The notes beneath the pieces were generated by a model that made no database searches, was not told the DNA's origin, and was given only the letters and a program-made list of their open reading frames with translations. A stretch of DNA of 41,471 bases from an uncultured Bifidobacterium sp. (GTDB taxonomy: Bacteria; Actinomycetota; Actinomycetes; Actinomycetales; Bifidobacteriaceae): contig NZ_CASEXV010000044.1 of the NCBI RefSeq assembly GCF_949292005.1, forward strand, positions 1 to 41,471, read 5' to 3'. A program made the position numbers and the translations under genes. Of this stretch, positions 8,441-16,338 are shown one piece after another (positions within the stretch are counted from its first letter, which is position 1; each line of letters opens with the position of its first letter).

Positions 8441-9952
8441 TCAGTTTTCCACCTGTTCAGTCGATCCCAGATGAATCATGTCGTGCTGGCTGTAGTAAAC
8501 CCACCCCGGCTTGGGTGAACCACCAAGCAGCTGGGCGACCGTCACAAGGGTGTATCCCTTTGAGCGCAGTTGATGAACGATGTCCGGAACCGCTTTGACC
8601 GTGCTGGCGTAAATGGAATGCATAAGGACGATGGATCCCGCCGACACGTTGTTGACGACCGTCGTCGTTGTCTTCTTCGCATCAAGTGATTTCCAGTCCT
8701 CGGAATCGACGTTCCACAAAATAATGGCTTCGCCACGCTTCGCGGCGACGTTGCGCACATCATCATTCCAAGCGCCGTAAGGAGGCCTCACCAAGCCGGA
8801 GCTCACACCACCCGCGGCCACAATGGCACTCTCTGTGAGGGAAAGCTCGGACGCGATGTCCTTCGTGGACAGCTTCGACAGCTGCGCGTGGTCCCACGAA
8901 TGATTCCCGTCCAAACTTCCGGAGGCGACATCGCGCGTGATGTTCGAGGATGTGCTCGACGTGATGTTCTTGCCGATCATGAAGAACGTCGCCTTGACCT
9001 TGAGCTTGTCAAGCTCGTCGCGGAGCTTGGAGTCGTTCACCGCGCTGGGGCCATCGTCGAACGTCAACGCCACGCACTTGAGCTTGTCGCAGTCCACCCC
9101 CGACTGCTGCTCGATCGACGCGCTCACGGCATCCATCGCCTTCTGTAGCGAGGTGGCACTCTCGCGGCATTTCTTCGCGAGCGCCGTGGCCGACGACGAG
9201 CTTGTGGACTTCGATTTCACCAAAGCAAGCGCCGCGGTGATCTCGGTGGACAGCGCCTCGTGGTACGTCGTCTCGGCGGTTTTCGCAGCGGTCGAATTCA
9301 GCAGTGTCTTGGCGTTCGTCGCAAGCGCCGACAAGGTGCTTTGCTCATCCGCAAGCGTTTTCTCATCACGACTCGCCAGCACCGTGGTCGAGGCTTTCGT
9401 AACCTTGTCCACATGCGCACGCATCGCCTCGGTCTGCGCGGTTATGGCTGCGGTGGACGCTTTCAGCGACTTCGTGGAGCTCTTCGTGGAGCATGCATCC
9501 GCGGCCGTGAGAACCGGGTTCTTCGACAGGATGGCGGATGCGGCCGACACCGTCGCGCTCAGCTTTGTTACCACGGAGGCTTGCGACACCTGCGACGATG
9601 TCACTCCGCCGGACGTGGACGCGACCGTCTTCAGGGTCTTTTCCAGACGCGAGCGCGCCTGATTGCTTCTGGACACAGCGTTCCTACAGTCCTCAAGGGC
9701 GGCGTTATGCTCGGCCTTCAACCACACCAGCGCACCGAACACACTGATGAAAATCAGCAATCCCACCAGAATGGCCCAAGCCCAGCGGGGGAAACGCGGA
9801 ATGTTGGAAGGAGAATTAAGGGCGGCGATGTCATCGGCCGTCAGAGCCTCGCCAACAGCGCTATCCGCGCGACCGCTTTGCGGGGATTCCGACGCCGGAC
9901 GGCCGTTATTCCCTGCGGCTCCCCGCGCTCCCACATCATTCCCTTCCATCAT
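8441..9952 (-). CDS. Membrane-anchored polysaccharide deacetylase (NodB/CE4 family)
   Basis: A type II membrane protein. An Ala/Gly-rich cytosolic stretch, one transmembrane helix (about 57-78), a long Ala/Ser/Thr-rich helical spacer (about 85-285, probably coiled coil crossing the wall), then a NodB domain. Motifs seen: LTFDDGP (296-302) with the catalytic and metal Asp, HSWDH (351-355) with both metal His, RPPYG (389-393), and LWNVDSEDW. The family removes acetyl groups from peptidoglycan GlcNAc or chitin-like glycans. In this setting, next to a muramidase, peptidoglycan deacetylation is likely. The start is uncertain: ATG at 9952 or 9949 has only a GAGA-type signal touching it, whereas GTG at 9934 has GGAAGGG six bases upstream. 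Confidence 0.88.
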   Translation of the reverse strand: MMEGNDVGARGAAGNNGRPASESPQSGRADSAVGEALTADDIAALNSPSNIPRFPRWAWAILVGLLIFISVFGALVWLKAEHNAALEDCRNAVSRSNQARSRLEKTLKTVASTSGGVTSSQVSQASVVTKLSATVSAASAILSKNPVLTAADACSTKSSTKSLKASTAAITAQTEAMRAHVDKVTKASTTVLASRDEKTLADEQSTLSALATNAKTLLNSTAAKTAETTYHEALSTEITAALALVKSKSTSSSSATALAKKCRESATSLQKAMDAVSASIEQQSGVDCDKLKCVALTFDDGPSAVNDSKLRDELDKLKVKATFFMIGKNITSSTSSNITRDVASGSLDGNHSWDHAQLSKLSTKDIASELSLTESAIVAAGGVSSGLVRPPYGAWNDDVRNVAAKRGEAIILWNVDSEDWKSLDAKKTTTTVVNNVSAGSIVLMHSIYASTVKAVPDIVHQLRSKGYTLVTVAQLLGGSPKPGWVYYSQHDMIHLGSTEQVEN

Positions 9953-9973
9953 TCTCTTTCATCATTCTCTTTC
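9948..9973. repeat. 13-bp perfect tandem duplication at the deacetylase start
   Basis: ATCATTCTCTTTC occurs twice without a gap (9948-9960, 9961-9973). On the coding strand this repeats GAAAGAGAATGAT, so it duplicates the ATG start region and its purine-rich leader. Confidence 0.95.
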
Positions 9974-10096
9974 ATCCATGTCTTCCACGCACGCACGTCT
10001 TCTCACACACGCTCCACCAACCAGTATCTCGCTGTTTCCGCGGGCACGCGCAAGCATGGAACGGTTTCTCGTCCCGATTCAGCAGCATCCACTAGA

Positions 10097-10819
10097 ATGA
10101 TCCGCATGTCCTTGCACAATCTGTCCGCGAACGCCCAAGATTATCTTAAGGTTCTCTGGGATTTGCGTGAATGGACCGGAGAGTCCGTCGCACCTTCCGA
10201 GCTGGCGAAAAGGGCGGGCGTGAAGCTCTCCACCGTGTCGGGAGCGGTGTCCCGTCTGGTATCCGGAGGATATGCGACGCACACTCCGTATGGCACCATA
10301 GAGCTCACCGCGGAGGGCGAGTCATACGCGCTGGTCATGGTCAGGCGACACCGGCTTCTTGAGACCTTTCTTGTGCGGACGTTGGGATACCGCTGGGACG
10401 AGGTGCATCACGAGGCGGATGCGTTGGAGCACGCCGCCTCGGACATGATGATCGACCGGATCGACGAACTTCTGGGCCACCCTGAGACGGATCCCCATGG
10501 CGACCCCATACCGCGGGCCGATGGAACCCTGCCGGAGAATCATTCGATTCCGCTTGCCGACGCCCCACAACGCGAAGTGGTGCGCATCGACCGCGTAAGC
10601 GACGAGGATTCCGGACTCCTGCGATATCTGGACGATCAAGGAATCGGGATAGGGTCCGAGGTCCTCATCGGGGCACGTCCTCCCCATTCACACACCACCA
10701 CGATCATCGCACTTTTCGATGCTTCCTCCAGGGAGGAGATGCCGCTAAGGGATCCCATCGCGCTCGATGCGGCCGCCGGGACGCAGATTCGGGTGACCCC
10801 GATCGACATCAACCGATAG
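10097..10819 (+). CDS. DtxR/MntR-family metal-dependent repressor
   Basis: The N-terminus (LSANAQDYLKVLWDLREWTG, APSELAKRAGVKLSTVSGAVSRLVSGGYATH) is the DtxR winged helix. Residues about 75-140 (VMVRRHRLLETFLVRTLGYRWDEVHHEADALEHAAS) carry the dimerisation and metal-binding helices with the usual Glu/His pairs. The C-terminal part (HSIPLADAPQREVVRIDRVSD ... IGSEVLIGARPP) is an SH3-like FeoA domain. It ends six bases from the convergent mntH stop, so control of manganese or iron uptake is the natural inference. The start may be 10097 or the ATG at 10106. Neither has a Shine-Dalgarno sequence, and TAGAAT at 10093-10098 would place transcription near the second ATG, hinting at a leaderless mRNA. 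Confidence 0.88.
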   Translation: MIRMSLHNLSANAQDYLKVLWDLREWTGESVAPSELAKRAGVKLSTVSGAVSRLVSGGYATHTPYGTIELTAEGESYALVMVRRHRLLETFLVRTLGYRWDEVHHEADALEHAASDMMIDRIDELLGHPETDPHGDPIPRADGTLPENHSIPLADAPQREVVRIDRVSDEDSGLLRYLDDQGIGIGSEVLIGARPPHSHTTTIIALFDASSREEMPLRDPIALDAAAGTQIRVTPIDINR

Positions 10820-10825
10820 CGGGCA

Positions 10826-12289
10826 TCACACCCTCACAAGAAGCTGCGAGACGTCCTGCACAACGAGCTGAAGATTCAAGGCCGTAAGAACCGCGACGAC
10901 GAACCATGCCACCACCGACAGCCATATCGAGTTCACGTGGCGGCCCATGATTTTGCGCGACGACGTCAAAGCGACGAGCGGGATCATCGAGATCGGCAGC
11001 GCCACGCAGAGGAACACCTGCGAATAGACGAGAAGACTGTCCAAGGCCGATTCTTTGCCGCCAAAGATGATGGCGCAGATCATGACGGGAATGATGGAGA
11101 TCACTCTGGTGACCACCCGCCGCAGCCACAGGGGAATACGCATACGGATGAATCCCTCCATGACGATCTGTCCGCTGAGCGTTCCGGTGATCGTCGAATT
11201 CTGGCCGGATGCGAGCAGCGCCACAGCAAACAACGTGCTGAGCACACCGCTGGCGACCGGGCCCGCGATCGACGAATCCTTCAAAGCGTCATACAAAGCC
11301 GTGAAGGTGCCCAGACCGTCACCATGTCCGTAAAACATCGCCGCGCCCAGCATCAGCAGAAGACAGTTGACGAGGAACGCCAGACCAAGCTGGATATTCG
11401 AATCCCATGTCGCGAAGCGGACGGCCTTGTCCACCTGGGAGGCGTCGTCGCGGTCGTAATCACGTGTCTGCACGATCGAGGAATGCAGATACAGATTGTG
11501 GGGCATAACGGTCGCTCCGACGATGCCCAACGCCATCGTCAGCTGTCCGTTGCCCAGAATCTGGGTGCTGGGAACGAATCCGGCCACTACGGCACCCATA
11601 TCCGGACCCGCGACGGCGACCTCATACAGGAAGACCACAAGAATCACGCAGATGAGCGTCGCGACGATCGCCTCGATCTTTCGGAAGCCTATCTGCATGA
11701 GAAGGAGAAGGAGGAGAACGTCGAGGACGGTCAGCGTCACACCCCACGGCAAGGGAATGCCGAACAGGAGCTTAAGCGCGATGGCCCCGCCGATCACCTC
11801 GGCGATGTCCGTGGCCATGACGGCAAGCTCCGTGCTGACCCACAGCGCAAAACCCAGTCGGCGACCGGTATGAGCGCGTGTGGCCTGAGCCAGATCAAGC
11901 CCAGTGACGATTCCCAGTTTCGCGGACATATACTGTAGCATCATCGCGATGAGGCTCGAAAGCAGGATAACCGACATCAGAAGATACCCGTACTGGGCAC
12001 CTCCACCTATGGAGGTGATCCAATTGCCCGGATCCATATATCCGACCGCCACCAAGGCCCCCGGTCCAGAGAACGCGACAAGATTGCGCCAGAACCCATG
12101 ATGCCCCGAGGGAACATGCACGGTGGAATTGATCTCCTCAAGCGACAGCCCATTGGCCGTCTCAATAATCGAGAACCTTTCGCGCCCGCCCCGGGAGCCG
12201 GGCCGCGCATCACCCGAGCGGTCCATCGAAGCTGCCGATGCCCGTCGGCCAGCGGAGTCCACCGTCATACCGTCGGACTCAATCATCAT
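10826..12289 (-). CDS. mntH: Nramp-family divalent metal (Mn2+) transporter
   Basis: A multi-pass membrane protein of about 487 residues. After an unusual hydrophilic N-terminus of about 65 residues comes GPGALVAVGYMDPGNWITSI, with the DPGN metal-binding motif of helix 1. Helix 6 carries GATVMPHNLYLHSS, with the MPH motif. ASGQNSTITGTLSGQIVMEGF is the conserved helix-10 loop. Family role: proton-coupled import of Mn2+ and other divalent metals. The start at 12289 (ATG ATG) has AGGTGGGA just upstream; an earlier ATG at 12319 has only a weak site. A palindrome lies at its promoter, and a DtxR-type repressor gene is convergent downstream. Confidence 0.95.
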   Translation of the reverse strand: MMIESDGMTVDSAGRRASAASMDRSGDARPGSRGGRERFSIIETANGLSLEEINSTVHVPSGHHGFWRNLVAFSGPGALVAVGYMDPGNWITSIGGGAQYGYLLMSVILLSSLIAMMLQYMSAKLGIVTGLDLAQATRAHTGRRLGFALWVSTELAVMATDIAEVIGGAIALKLLFGIPLPWGVTLTVLDVLLLLLLMQIGFRKIEAIVATLICVILVVFLYEVAVAGPDMGAVVAGFVPSTQILGNGQLTMALGIVGATVMPHNLYLHSSIVQTRDYDRDDASQVDKAVRFATWDSNIQLGLAFLVNCLLLMLGAAMFYGHGDGLGTFTALYDALKDSSIAGPVASGVLSTLFAVALLASGQNSTITGTLSGQIVMEGFIRMRIPLWLRRVVTRVISIIPVMICAIIFGGKESALDSLLVYSQVFLCVALPISMIPLVALTSSRKIMGRHVNSIWLSVVAWFVVAVLTALNLQLVVQDVSQLLVRV

Positions 12290-12627
12290 TCCCACCTGTC
12301 TCTCTTCGAGGCCGTACATTCGACCGCCGACGAACCCGCATCGCCTCCCACGCGGGTTCTATCTCATGAACTTTTATATTCTAGCCCTAGAACTATTACC
12401 GGTATTGTTAACTACGCGACATCCGCCAATCAGGCATCAAGTAACTACAGAATCCCGCATGGCCTCGGGCGTCCATCCCCAGCTCCCAGCCAGCGTTCAG
12501 CAATACCGCAGAGACGTTCCAGAGTTAAGCGCGATACCATTACATAAGACGGAAAGGCCCGCCGACCACCTCACAGGAATGTCTCCAGGTCCGAACGCGA
12601 GCTCCCACATCACCGGAAAGGCACCAC
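12290..12627. other. Divergent intergenic region between mntH and the permease gene
   Basis: About 340 bases. The half near mntH is AT-richer and holds the palindrome at 12379-12392 with overlapping -10-like hexamers reading leftward (TAGAAT at 12383-12378, TATAAA at 12378-12373). The remainder precedes the rightward permease gene, which has GGAAAGG ten bases before its ATG. No gene was recognised here. Confidence 0.55.
12379..12392. promoter_or_regulatory. Candidate metalloregulator operator of mntH
   Basis: TTCTAGCCCTAGAA is a 6-bp perfect inverted repeat around a 2-bp centre. It overlaps the most likely -10 hexamer of leftward mntH transcription, about 90 bases from the start codon. Its size, AT-rich arms and location are what a DtxR/MntR dimer site would show. 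Binding is inferred. Confidence 0.5.
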
Positions 12628-14097
12628 ATGTTCGTTCTTAAGAACGCATGGGCAACTCTGACGCTCCACGGATGGCGCACCGCCACGATCACGCTTACCG
12701 CACTGTCAGCCGCGACCCTGACAATTTTCTCGACCGCCGTGATCAACTCCGCGAACACGGCGGAGACCACGACGTATCAGGCCCAAAAACCCACAGTGGT
12801 CATCCGCCCCACGGCCAAGACGGAGGCCAAGCGCAATGGGGCAGACTCCTCCTGGACCAAATACCATCTGTCATGGGAGGACTACACCACCTATGCCACC
12901 AAGGTGCAGTCCGCCGGAGTGACCTTCTCCTACACGTTCAGCGAGACGGTTCCCGTGCGCCAGACCTCGTCAACCAAGGCCATCGCAGGGACCAACGATG
13001 CCGGGGCCGACAAAACGGGAGGGGAGCTGACGTGGAGAAGCTTTTATACGCTCGAGGCCGCCCAATCCAATGACCTGGGACGATTCAAACTTATCTCCGG
13101 CAAGCACCTCAACTACACGGGCGCCGACACAAGCAACGTTCTGATATCCCAATCGCTCGCCAAGAAGAACAACCTCAAAGTCGGAAGCACCATCACCGTC
13201 GCCAACCCGACGAACTCGTCGAAAACGTACAAACTCAAGGTGCGGGGAATCTACGTCTATGTCGGCTCGGCCTCCAAGGGGCAGGGCAGCGATGCGAAAC
13301 AGTCCAAGGACAATCGCGAGAACGCCATCTATTCGAGCTACTACACCTTCGGCTACAACGGACTGGACATATCCAACGGCAAAGGCTGGGCGAAGCCGGA
13401 TCTGAACGTCATGTTCAAGCTCAGTAAGTTGAAGGCATACAACACCTTCGTCAGGGCGGTGAAGAAAGCGAAGCTCCCGTCAACGCATGATGTCAGCTCC
13501 CCCTCCCTCACCAAATACGAAAACAAGATCACGCCTCTGTCCCAACTGGCTTCACGGCTGCGGATCGTCCGCATCGTGACATGGGCCGCAGGTGGCGTCA
13601 TCCTTCTGGGACTCACGATCTTGGCTTCGACGCGGCGACGCGGTGAAATCGCCGTGGCCATGCTTGTTGGCTCGTCACGTGGTCGTATCGCATGGCAATT
13701 CATGATTGAGTCTCTGATGCTGACACTTCTTGGACTTCTTTTGGGAACACTCCTTGGCGGCGTCGGCACGCCCTGGCTCGGCTACACATTGGCCGGATCG
13801 AACGCCACGCCCATTCAGGCATGGCTTATCTGGTCGGTACTGGGATACGGACTGGCCATATGCGTGGCTTTGGCCATCATATCCATGGTGCCCGTCCTCT
13901 CCCTGAGGCGTGCAAGACTTGTCGATCCATTGCCTGTCATCGAGGCTCCGGTGGACGATCTTCCACAGAGTCCGGAGGGTGACGCATCCGAGAGCACGGA
14001 CATCGTAGAAAACACAGAGACGCCCGATAAGACGGACACCATGCACACCAAGGAAGCCGCCGCGGACACAACCAGCGAGGAGGCGCACGATGAGTGA
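12628..14097 (+). CDS. FtsX/MacB-like ABC transporter permease
   Basis: Helix 1 lies at residues about 18-38 and is followed by a large extracytoplasmic domain (about 40-310) of the MacB periplasmic core type. Three helices follow (about 314-334, 357-380, 398-420). The segment STRRRGEIAVAMLVGSSRGRIAWQFMIES between helices 2 and 3 is the FtsX-domain coupling loop. A cytosolic tail of about 60 residues is rich in Asp, Glu and Thr. The next gene, its ATPase partner, overlaps it by eight bases, so the two are translationally coupled. Family members move lipids, lipoproteins or peptides, or transmit force to wall hydrolases (FtsEX); the substrate here is unknown. GGAAAGG precedes the ATG. Confidence 0.85.
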   Translation: MFVLKNAWATLTLHGWRTATITLTALSAATLTIFSTAVINSANTAETTTYQAQKPTVVIRPTAKTEAKRNGADSSWTKYHLSWEDYTTYATKVQSAGVTFSYTFSETVPVRQTSSTKAIAGTNDAGADKTGGELTWRSFYTLEAAQSNDLGRFKLISGKHLNYTGADTSNVLISQSLAKKNNLKVGSTITVANPTNSSKTYKLKVRGIYVYVGSASKGQGSDAKQSKDNRENAIYSSYYTFGYNGLDISNGKGWAKPDLNVMFKLSKLKAYNTFVRAVKKAKLPSTHDVSSPSLTKYENKITPLSQLASRLRIVRIVTWAAGGVILLGLTILASTRRRGEIAVAMLVGSSRGRIAWQFMIESLMLTLLGLLLGTLLGGVGTPWLGYTLAGSNATPIQAWLIWSVLGYGLAICVALAIISMVPVLSLRRARLVDPLPVIEAPVDDLPQSPEGDASESTDIVENTETPDKTDTMHTKEAAADTTSEEAHDE

Positions 14098-15436
14098 CGA
14101 CCCGCAAGAGAAGAACGAGAAGCCACAAACGAACGACTCGATGAGCGGCGACACCGAATCCAGCGCTCGTGGCAACACCACGGCAGACAAGGCCCGATCC
14201 AAGGCCACAACTCCGGATGCGACCACTTCCAACACCGACACGACGAAAGCCGAGGACACCCTTTCCTCGGCGACGGATGGTGCCACGGAAGTGACCTTCT
14301 CCATCATCTTCGATGATGACGACGCCGTCGCCAGCGCAGGCACCGACTCCACAGACGCCGACTCCGCCGACGACGTAGACGACGTAGACGACGATACAGC
14401 CGCCAACACCAACGCAGCCGTTCCTGACGATAATGCCGCTAGCGACGTCAGCACCGCCGGGAACGAGGACGACACGGACGACGCCACGCCCGAAGCGGCT
14501 CCGGCGGATAACACCCCTAAGGACGCCCCATCGGACTCGCCGGACGCCGAGGTGCCGGATGCCGCCGGGACAACGGAACCGCCAGCCGCGGAGATCGATG
14601 AGGACGATATCGACGAAGACGAGGACGTTGCGGACGAAGACGAAGACACGGACGACACAGTCAGCACCCCTGCCAATGCCCTGTCCATCGAAAAGGGAAT
14701 CAGCGCAACGATCCGGTCCACCGGACAGGAGGATGACATCCTGCTGCGGTCCTACCCGACGTTCTCACTGACTGATGTGACCGTCGTCAAGAAATCGGAC
14801 AGCCGCCGAATCCTCGACGACGTGACCATGTCCTTCTACGCGGGCAATCTCTACTGCGTGGGAGTCGACCCGGACTACACCGAACAGCACTCGACCTTCA
14901 TTCAGGTCATCACCGGGCTGCGTCGCCCGACTTCCGGAACGGTGATGATGCGCAGCGCCAACCTCGCGGAACTGGACGCGGTCGAGGCCCGCGGGCACCG
15001 GCTTGGCATCGTCACTCAGAAATACCGGGTCCGGGAGGGACTTAACGCCGTCGACAACATCACGTACGCGATGGACGCATCGAACCGAAACTTCCTGAAG
15101 CCGAAGAAAACCATCGCCAAAGAGCTTCTCAAGCATGTAGGCTTCCCCAGCGACGGCACGAAAGACGCCGACGGACCGAACTCACCATGGCGCGTTCGGG
15201 TTGGGACTCTTTCCCCTGTTCAGCAGCTGCGCGTGGCCATCGCCAGAGCCATCAGCTGCGAGGCGAAGGTTCTGATTCTCGATGAACCAGTCGTGGGTCT
15301 GGATGATGACGAGTCGGAGTCCATCATGTCCACGCTCCAATCGCTTGCCCATGACAAGGACCCTCGATGCGTGATTGTGGTAAGCAGTGACGAGACGATT
15401 CTGGACGCGGGCGACGAGCGGGTGGATCTGATCTGA
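14090..15436 (+). CDS. Atypical ABC ATPase with degenerate nucleotide-binding motifs and acidic N-terminal extension
   Basis: Residues 1-195 are low-complexity, dominated by Asp, Glu, Ala and Thr, with DDVDDVDDD-like runs. Residues about 222-448 align with MacB/LolD/FtsE ATPases: FSLTDVTVVKKSDSRRILDD, GLRRPTSGTVMM, Q310 in GIVTQKYRVREGLNAVDNI, and an intact Walker B (VLILDEPVVGLD, 394-405). The Walker A position reads GVDPDYTEQHST (258-269), with no GKS/GKT. The signature is LSPVQ (374-378) instead of LSGGQ, and the H-loop is VVSSD instead of VVTHD. It overlaps the permease gene by eight bases and should be its partner. ATP hydrolysis by a homodimer is doubtful; binding, regulation or pairing with another ATPase are alternatives. 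Confidence 0.82.
   Translation: MSDDPQEKNEKPQTNDSMSGDTESSARGNTTADKARSKATTPDATTSNTDTTKAEDTLSSATDGATEVTFSIIFDDDDAVASAGTDSTDADSADDVDDVDDDTAANTNAAVPDDNAASDVSTAGNEDDTDDATPEAAPADNTPKDAPSDSPDAEVPDAAGTTEPPAAEIDEDDIDEDEDVADEDEDTDDTVSTPANALSIEKGISATIRSTGQEDDILLRSYPTFSLTDVTVVKKSDSRRILDDVTMSFYAGNLYCVGVDPDYTEQHSTFIQVITGLRRPTSGTVMMRSANLAELDAVEARGHRLGIVTQKYRVREGLNAVDNITYAMDASNRNFLKPKKTIAKELLKHVGFPSDGTKDADGPNSPWRVRVGTLSPVQQLRVAIARAISCEAKVLILDEPVVGLDDDESESIMSTLQSLAHDKDPRCVIVVSSDETILDAGDERVDLI
14369..14395. repeat. 9-bp tandem repeat in the acidic region of the ATPase gene
   Basis: GACGACGTA occurs twice in tandem (14369-14377, 14378-14386) and is followed by the related GACGACGAT. It keeps the frame and encodes Asp-Asp-Val units. 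Confidence 0.85.
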
Positions 15437-15453
15437 CGGACGGATTCAATCCG

Positions 15454-15505
15454 GACGGGGGTGGTGTCGCCGGCCAACTATGGGGCCGGCGACACCACCC
15501 CCGTC
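15454..15505. terminator. Perfect 22-bp hairpin between convergent genes
   Basis: Two perfectly complementary 22-base arms (15454-15475 and 15484-15505) enclose an 8-base loop. It lies between the ATPase stop and the leftward HD-protein stop, so it most likely serves as a bidirectional transcription barrier. There is no T-run on either side, so it is not a textbook intrinsic terminator. Confidence 0.75.
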
Positions 15506-15530
15506 ATACCCAACCGGCCGTCGCCCTGAT

Positions 15531-16301
15531 CTATCGCGATACGGGCATATCGTACTGTCTCGCCAGTGAATCGATGTCGGGAACACCGTACTTGCGCACC
15601 AGCTCCATCCATGCACGCCGGTTGGCCTCACCATACCGTGCGGCCTTGCGCTCATAGGCCTCAGCGGTGAGGAACCGGGGAGGAATCGACTTGCTGTGGT
15701 ATTTGTCTGCCACCATAACCACCTCCTGTTCCAATGTCATGGGAGAGTAGTTGTCGGGCGGGAGGGGAAGGTTCTGCTCCACCACCTGTTCTCGCGTCAG
15801 CCCCACACCGGTGTGGTTCCGCGCGAACTCAGCGATTGACTCGTCGACGCCCTGCTCTTTGAGGTACTCATATCCAAGAAGCCCGTGAAGGATGTAGCGG
15901 GGACCGTCGAACTTCAGCGCGCGACCGTCCGACCCATCATGCGCCAGGACACGATACGTGCCGATGTCATGAAGAAGCCCCCCCACCACCACCATTCGCT
16001 CATCAAGATAATGCGGAGGGATCGTTCCTCCAACGACGCCCTCGGTCGGTGGAACCATAAAGCCTTCACTGGACGACGTGGATGGATCGCACCCTCCGTG
16101 CGAATCGCCGCCTCGTTCGGAAGAGTCCACGGGCAGCGTGCAGCGCCTCATGAACAACGCGTTCTGTCGACGCGCGAGAGCGCGGGCGATGGTCGCGACG
16201 ATGACGCAATGGGTGTGAATGAGGTCGTACGCGGCCTCCGACGGCGATATGCGACGATGAAGATCGTCGATCTGCTGCATATTGGGAATGAGGCCGGTCA
16301 T
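15531..16301 (-). CDS. HD-domain metal-dependent phosphohydrolase
   Basis: A 256-residue protein with an HD fold: His31 (THCVIVATIARAL), the His-Asp pair in GGLLHDIGTYRV (about 111-112), His in ILHGLLGYEYL, His in FARNHTGVG, and Asp in EVVMVADKYH. This set of metal ligands is complete. A Ser/Gly-rich insertion of about 40 residues (near 60-100) interrupts the first and second helices. Family members cleave phosphate esters of nucleotides or second messengers; the substrate is not evident. The start at 16301 has AGGA eight bases upstream; an ATG at 16325 lacks a site. It lies 37 bases downstream of the amidotransferase gene on the same strand, so the two may be co-transcribed. Confidence 0.85.
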   Translation of the reverse strand: MTGLIPNMQQIDDLHRRISPSEAAYDLIHTHCVIVATIARALARRQNALFMRRCTLPVDSSERGGDSHGGCDPSTSSSEGFMVPPTEGVVGGTIPPHYLDERMVVVGGLLHDIGTYRVLAHDGSDGRALKFDGPRYILHGLLGYEYLKEQGVDESIAEFARNHTGVGLTREQVVEQNLPLPPDNYSPMTLEQEVVMVADKYHSKSIPPRFLTAEAYERKAARYGEANRRAWMELVRKYGVPDIDSLARQYDMPVSR

Positions 16302-16338
16302 ATCCAGTATCCTAGTGGGGCGCATGGGCGAACGGGCA

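Noticed and set aside
9260..10096. Long rightward frame leading into the DtxR-like gene
   Set aside because: It is the complement of the deacetylase gene and has no domain of its own.
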